64,000 nucleotides of DNA, taken from Gonatopus flavifemur. Its lineage: Eukaryota; Arthropoda; Insecta; Hymenoptera; Dryinidae. The DNA lies in NCBI GenBank assembly GCA_018340375.1, contig JAFFJZ010000008.1, positions 124,001 to 188,000 on the forward strand, written 5' to 3'. Of this stretch, positions 60,571 through 64,000 are shown piece after piece (within the stretch, counting starts at the first letter, position 1; the number at the start of each line of letters is the position of its first letter). The position numbers were made by a program, and so were the translations under genes. Below the pieces are notes generated by a model. It ran no database searches, was not told the origin of the DNA, and saw nothing but the letters and a program-made list of their open reading frames with translations.

Positions 60571-63164
60571 CTCACTAGCTACTCGTGAATATTCCTCACT
60601 AGTTCTTCACAAGTTGAACGGGAAAACTCGTAACTGCCTTATGATCAATTGGAGGAAATGTCTACCAGGGAATATACGCTGTAAATAAGAGATAAGTCCA
60701 AGGATAAAGAAAGACCTGAATTTTGGTACTTGTACATAAACGATTGTAGCTTCGGTAATATTCCATGGATTTCTCTTGGAAATATCTCGTTCCCTTCGTA
60801 AAAGTACGAACTTTGCGTAGAAAATTCGTAATTGAACACATTCCTATGATTTCTATTTTTCCTCGGCAAAAAAGTAACTTTTTCATTTTCATTTTTGTCA
60901 AAAAACATGATTTTGTGCAACTATTTCGATTTATTGCACTCAGACTGCGAAATTGATCAGTAACAACGGTGATGATATTCACTGGCAATTCAATTATGTT
61001 CAATTTGAGACCTTTCGGAACCAGATTGGTCGTGTCTAACTCTAGGTGTACCTCAAATAGTAACACTATCATCGAGAAAACATTTTTTGAATTGAAAAAA
61101 TTCCTAACTCGAAATCCTATCCATATAGAAATTTCTCACTGTGATTTCCGAGTTCAGCGAGCCAAAATGCATGAGAGAAAAATATTGGAATCGAATGTAC
61201 AAAATGCCTGTAAACTAGCGTTACTAAATCAACGTTCGTAGTACCTTCTCAAGACCTACAATATCATTCAAATTATCGTAATATGTAAAAATAGAAATTG
61301 ATTCTGAAGGGAATGCTTCTTCTATGGCGGCAAATTGCACGATCGACTAGTCAGAGATGAAAAATCAATGCATACATCAATAAAAATTCAATGAGAAAAT
61401 AAAATATTTCATACGTTTAGGAAAGAAGGTTAAAATTTGAAGTTATGTAACTACGTTTGTACTATTTTTTTCTAAGAATTAAAGTAATACTATGCGAGAC
61501 TGGGAGCGAGATTTCGCTGAGGTATTGGATTGTTCCTTAGGCGAGACACTTGGAGAACAACGCGAGACTGTTGTGAGACTCTGGATTTCCGCGCGGGAAT
61601 CTACGTAATAGTCCCTGCGACTTATATAAAATTCAATAAAAGCTTATATCCTCATTTGAATTTTTCTCCGTGCATATTTCTCAAACGAGATCTGAATTCT
61701 TTGTAGATTATCCCACCTGTGTGATACATGTTTTCCATATGAGACGAATTTCATTCACTGCAGGGAAATTTCTCTTCAGAAATATACTCATGGAATTTCA
61801 AATAAAAAATTTCATCGATACACATTTTTATGAGAAGAATAGAAAATGTTCGATCCAAAAAAAAAAACATCAATAACCTACGTACTTATTTTTGTTTTTT
61901 TCTAAAAAATTTTGGATTTTACAAAATCGCGATCGAATGTCACAAACGAGAAGTTGTTGACGATTTCGTAGAGTCAAGAAATGAAATGAAAATATTCAGT
62001 CTCAGTTATTTGATGAATACTGTGCAACCGTAGAATCGTTAAATTACGTGAGTCGTGTATCAATTCACCAATAACTCATTAGGTACTCATCTAAGCATCG
62101 TAAAACCTGATAAGTGAAACCTTGCATAATCATTAAGGAGAACAAGTCGAGTATAAGAGTAACATAAGTGCACCTGCTGCTTGGCATACGCATGGCGGTA
62201 CATATATTGGTATGTGTAGTAAACGTGCATGTATTCGATATGCCAGTACAGCAAAATGAAGCAAAAAAAGAAAGAGAAAGAGCAGGCGATATAGATAAAG
62301 AGAACAAAAATGAGCTTCTCAGGATAGCTGTTCCATTGTTCATACAGCTGTTTACCCATTTTTCCAACCATTCAGCCATTGCGATGCTAATTTTTTATGC
62401 ATTGTCAAGCCGTAACCGTCTTATGTTTCTTTTCGCATGATATAATACATGCTTCAGTGTGCTCTATCATTGACAATATAATAAACAAACGGATATTTAC
62501 GCAACAGTATTAGATTCAGTTACTACAAGTGGTAAAATTTCGCCACCATTATTTCGTTTTAATTATTACTGTCGTATATCATGTTCAACTATAATTGCTT
62601 CTTATTAATTCAAATAGTATTCGATATGTAATATCACCAACAAGGCTTTTTTTATTTATCAAAATTTGAGATAAATGCAATTGATACTTGTGTTTTTTAC
62701 ATTCCACGAAAGTATTGACCACCTCTTGAACCCAATTACAAGGTTTGTGTTGGTAGGAATGAACTGTATTTGGATGGGCATATGTCAACCAAATTTTTTC
62801 CTCAGTGTAATATGTGGTGGAATCGAATGAAAATGATCATTATTGATAAATTTATTGCTTAAAATACTGGAAGATCTTACATATGATCGTACCAACCAAC
62901 ATTATATAATGAGCATGACGTACGTAACATCACTACAAAGGAAATTCGATGAATTTAGCAAGAACCCTATAAATGTAGACAGCTTAAAGATCCATCCAAG
63001 ATATTTTTACAAAGATGTTTCAAAGGTGTGTTATAGAGATATTTTAAAGATGGGACATGGAGGTACCTTAAAGAAGAGAAGACATGAAATTAGGATGCCA
63101 TCTCGCAGATACCAGATAAGAACTGATTGGAAGGGAGAAAAACCGTGAGGTAACAGATAGAAAC
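60571..63164. other. upstream sequence, no gene recognised
   Basis: TTTTTCTCCGTG followed by CA at about 61663-61675 looks like a CACGG-group right end, preceded by a GCGAGAC-rich stretch (61490-61600). Its left end was not found. CTCAGTG followed by TA near 62800 is another unpaired end. Several short ORFs lack family features. Confidence 0.4.
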
Positions 63165-63225
63165 TTTGATTTTGAATCTGGTGTTGAAAACCCCTGGAAC
63201 CCGTGTTTCATCGGAATCTGTGCAT
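63165..63225 (+). repeat. single unit of the 14150-14730 satellite
   Basis: GTTGAAAACCCCTGGAACCC, TGTTTCATCGGAATCTGTGC and ATAAAT match the array unit in order. It stops at the 3' end of the adjacent LINE, so the LINE probably inserted into it. Confidence 0.65.
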
Positions 63226-64000
63226 AAATTTATTTATTTATTCATTTATTTTGTTCATACGGGTATAAAAGACCCTTTGGTACATAGAATATACATTATT
63301 TGAACCACATTAAATATATCATGCATCAAAGCATTAAGCATCATGTTAAGCTCGACTACATGCAACTTATATTACAACAACAGTTAACGTGTATAATTAT
63401 AGGTGAAAAGGACAATTAGATATTAAATTTGACAAATAAGAGAAAAAGAATTTATAAGATTAGAATGAGATGAAAATAATTCAAGCACATCACTGTAAGA
63501 ATTAGCTAGGATAGATATCCGATTTACCGGATCAGGATAACCGTATCTCGATTTATAAGAAATTGGATTGAACAATTTAGGGCGTCTTAATGAACGAGAA
63601 GGGACATTAAAACGTACAAGTCCAAGCAGTTGAGGGCAGCGAATTTTCCCATTAACAATTTTATACAAAAATGAAAAATCATTGAACAAACGACGTGATT
63701 CCAAGGAAGGCAAGTTAAGTAGAGCCATAATCAATGAGTAATCATGACAAGTGACGCTCAACGGACGGCCTATCTGATAGGCAGCAAAACGCAGAAACTT
63801 ATGCTGCACTCTTTCCAAGTCTGTACAATCCCGAATTAAATGAGGACTCCAAATTTGAGACGCATACTCAAAATGAGGTCTAACTAAAGTACAATACAGT
63901 GTTCGAAGTGCAACAGGATCACGAAAATCTTTACAAACGCGCTTGATGAATCCGAGAGATTTCATGGAAGTACCAACTATGTAATTGTAATGATCTGAGA
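63226..64000 (-). mobile_element. 3' end of a second non-LTR retrotransposon (Jockey/CR1-like)
   Basis: The minus-strand ORF from the window edge to 63423 encodes a C-terminal RT domain: LRTLYCTLVRPHFEYASQIW, then SPHLIRDCTDLERVQHKFLR, SLESRRLFNDFSFLYKIVNG and NPISYKSRYGY. This arrangement is typical of Jockey/CR1-type LINEs. About 200 bp of 3' UTR ends in a TAAA-type repeat tail at about 63226-63250. The catalytic core lies beyond position 64000. It is not related to the LINE copies at 15.7 and 27.8 kb. Confidence 0.87.

Overview
The window is AT-rich animal DNA. It is almost certainly from an insect, and a hymenopteran-like genome is possible, but the order cannot be fixed from the sequence. 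One conserved protein-coding gene is recognisable. It is a GFI1/Senseless-family zinc-finger gene on the minus strand, spread over tens of kilobases. Exon 7424-7574 encodes two C2H2 fingers that match this family almost residue for residue. Exons at 23674-23930, 30182-30427 and 31235-31564 encode the low-complexity N-terminal half. All three junctions between these four exons are phase-compatible with consensus splice sites. The last fingers lie to the left of position 1. A GC- and CpG-rich block at about 53.8-54.3 kb carries a TATA-like box and three consensus splice donors on the minus strand. One of these donors has the phase needed to join the first certain exon, so this block is the best candidate for the promoter and first exon.

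Everything else that can be named is mobile or repetitive DNA in introns and upstream sequence. It includes two decayed mariners (25.4-26.7 kb and 46.9-48.0 kb), two 5'-truncated copies of one non-LTR retrotransposon (15.7-17.5 kb and 27.8-29.2 kb), and the 3' end of a second LINE (63.2 kb to the window edge). A deletion derivative of a FLYWCH-bearing Mutator-like element lies at 35.0-36.5 kb. There are also hAT, Tc1, pogo and TTAA-type non-autonomous elements, several long foldback elements, and at least nine members of one MITE group. That group ends in CACNG-type sequence and duplicates a 2-bp TA or CA target.

Nesting is extensive and can be read out. MITEs sit inside the retrotransposon, the second mariner and another MITE. 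The Mutator-like element sits inside a MITE. A Tc1-like MITE sits inside a hAT element, which itself sits inside a minisatellite. Several insertions are proven by paralogous empty sites or perfect target-site duplications.

Satellite-like arrays occur at 14.15-14.73 kb (unit about 120-150 bp), 38.2-39.8 kb (unit about 29 bp) and 57.2-60.3 kb (degenerate unit about 185 bp, arranged head-to-head around about 58.7 kb). No intact transposase, intact reverse transcriptase, confident functional tRNA or second host gene was recognised.
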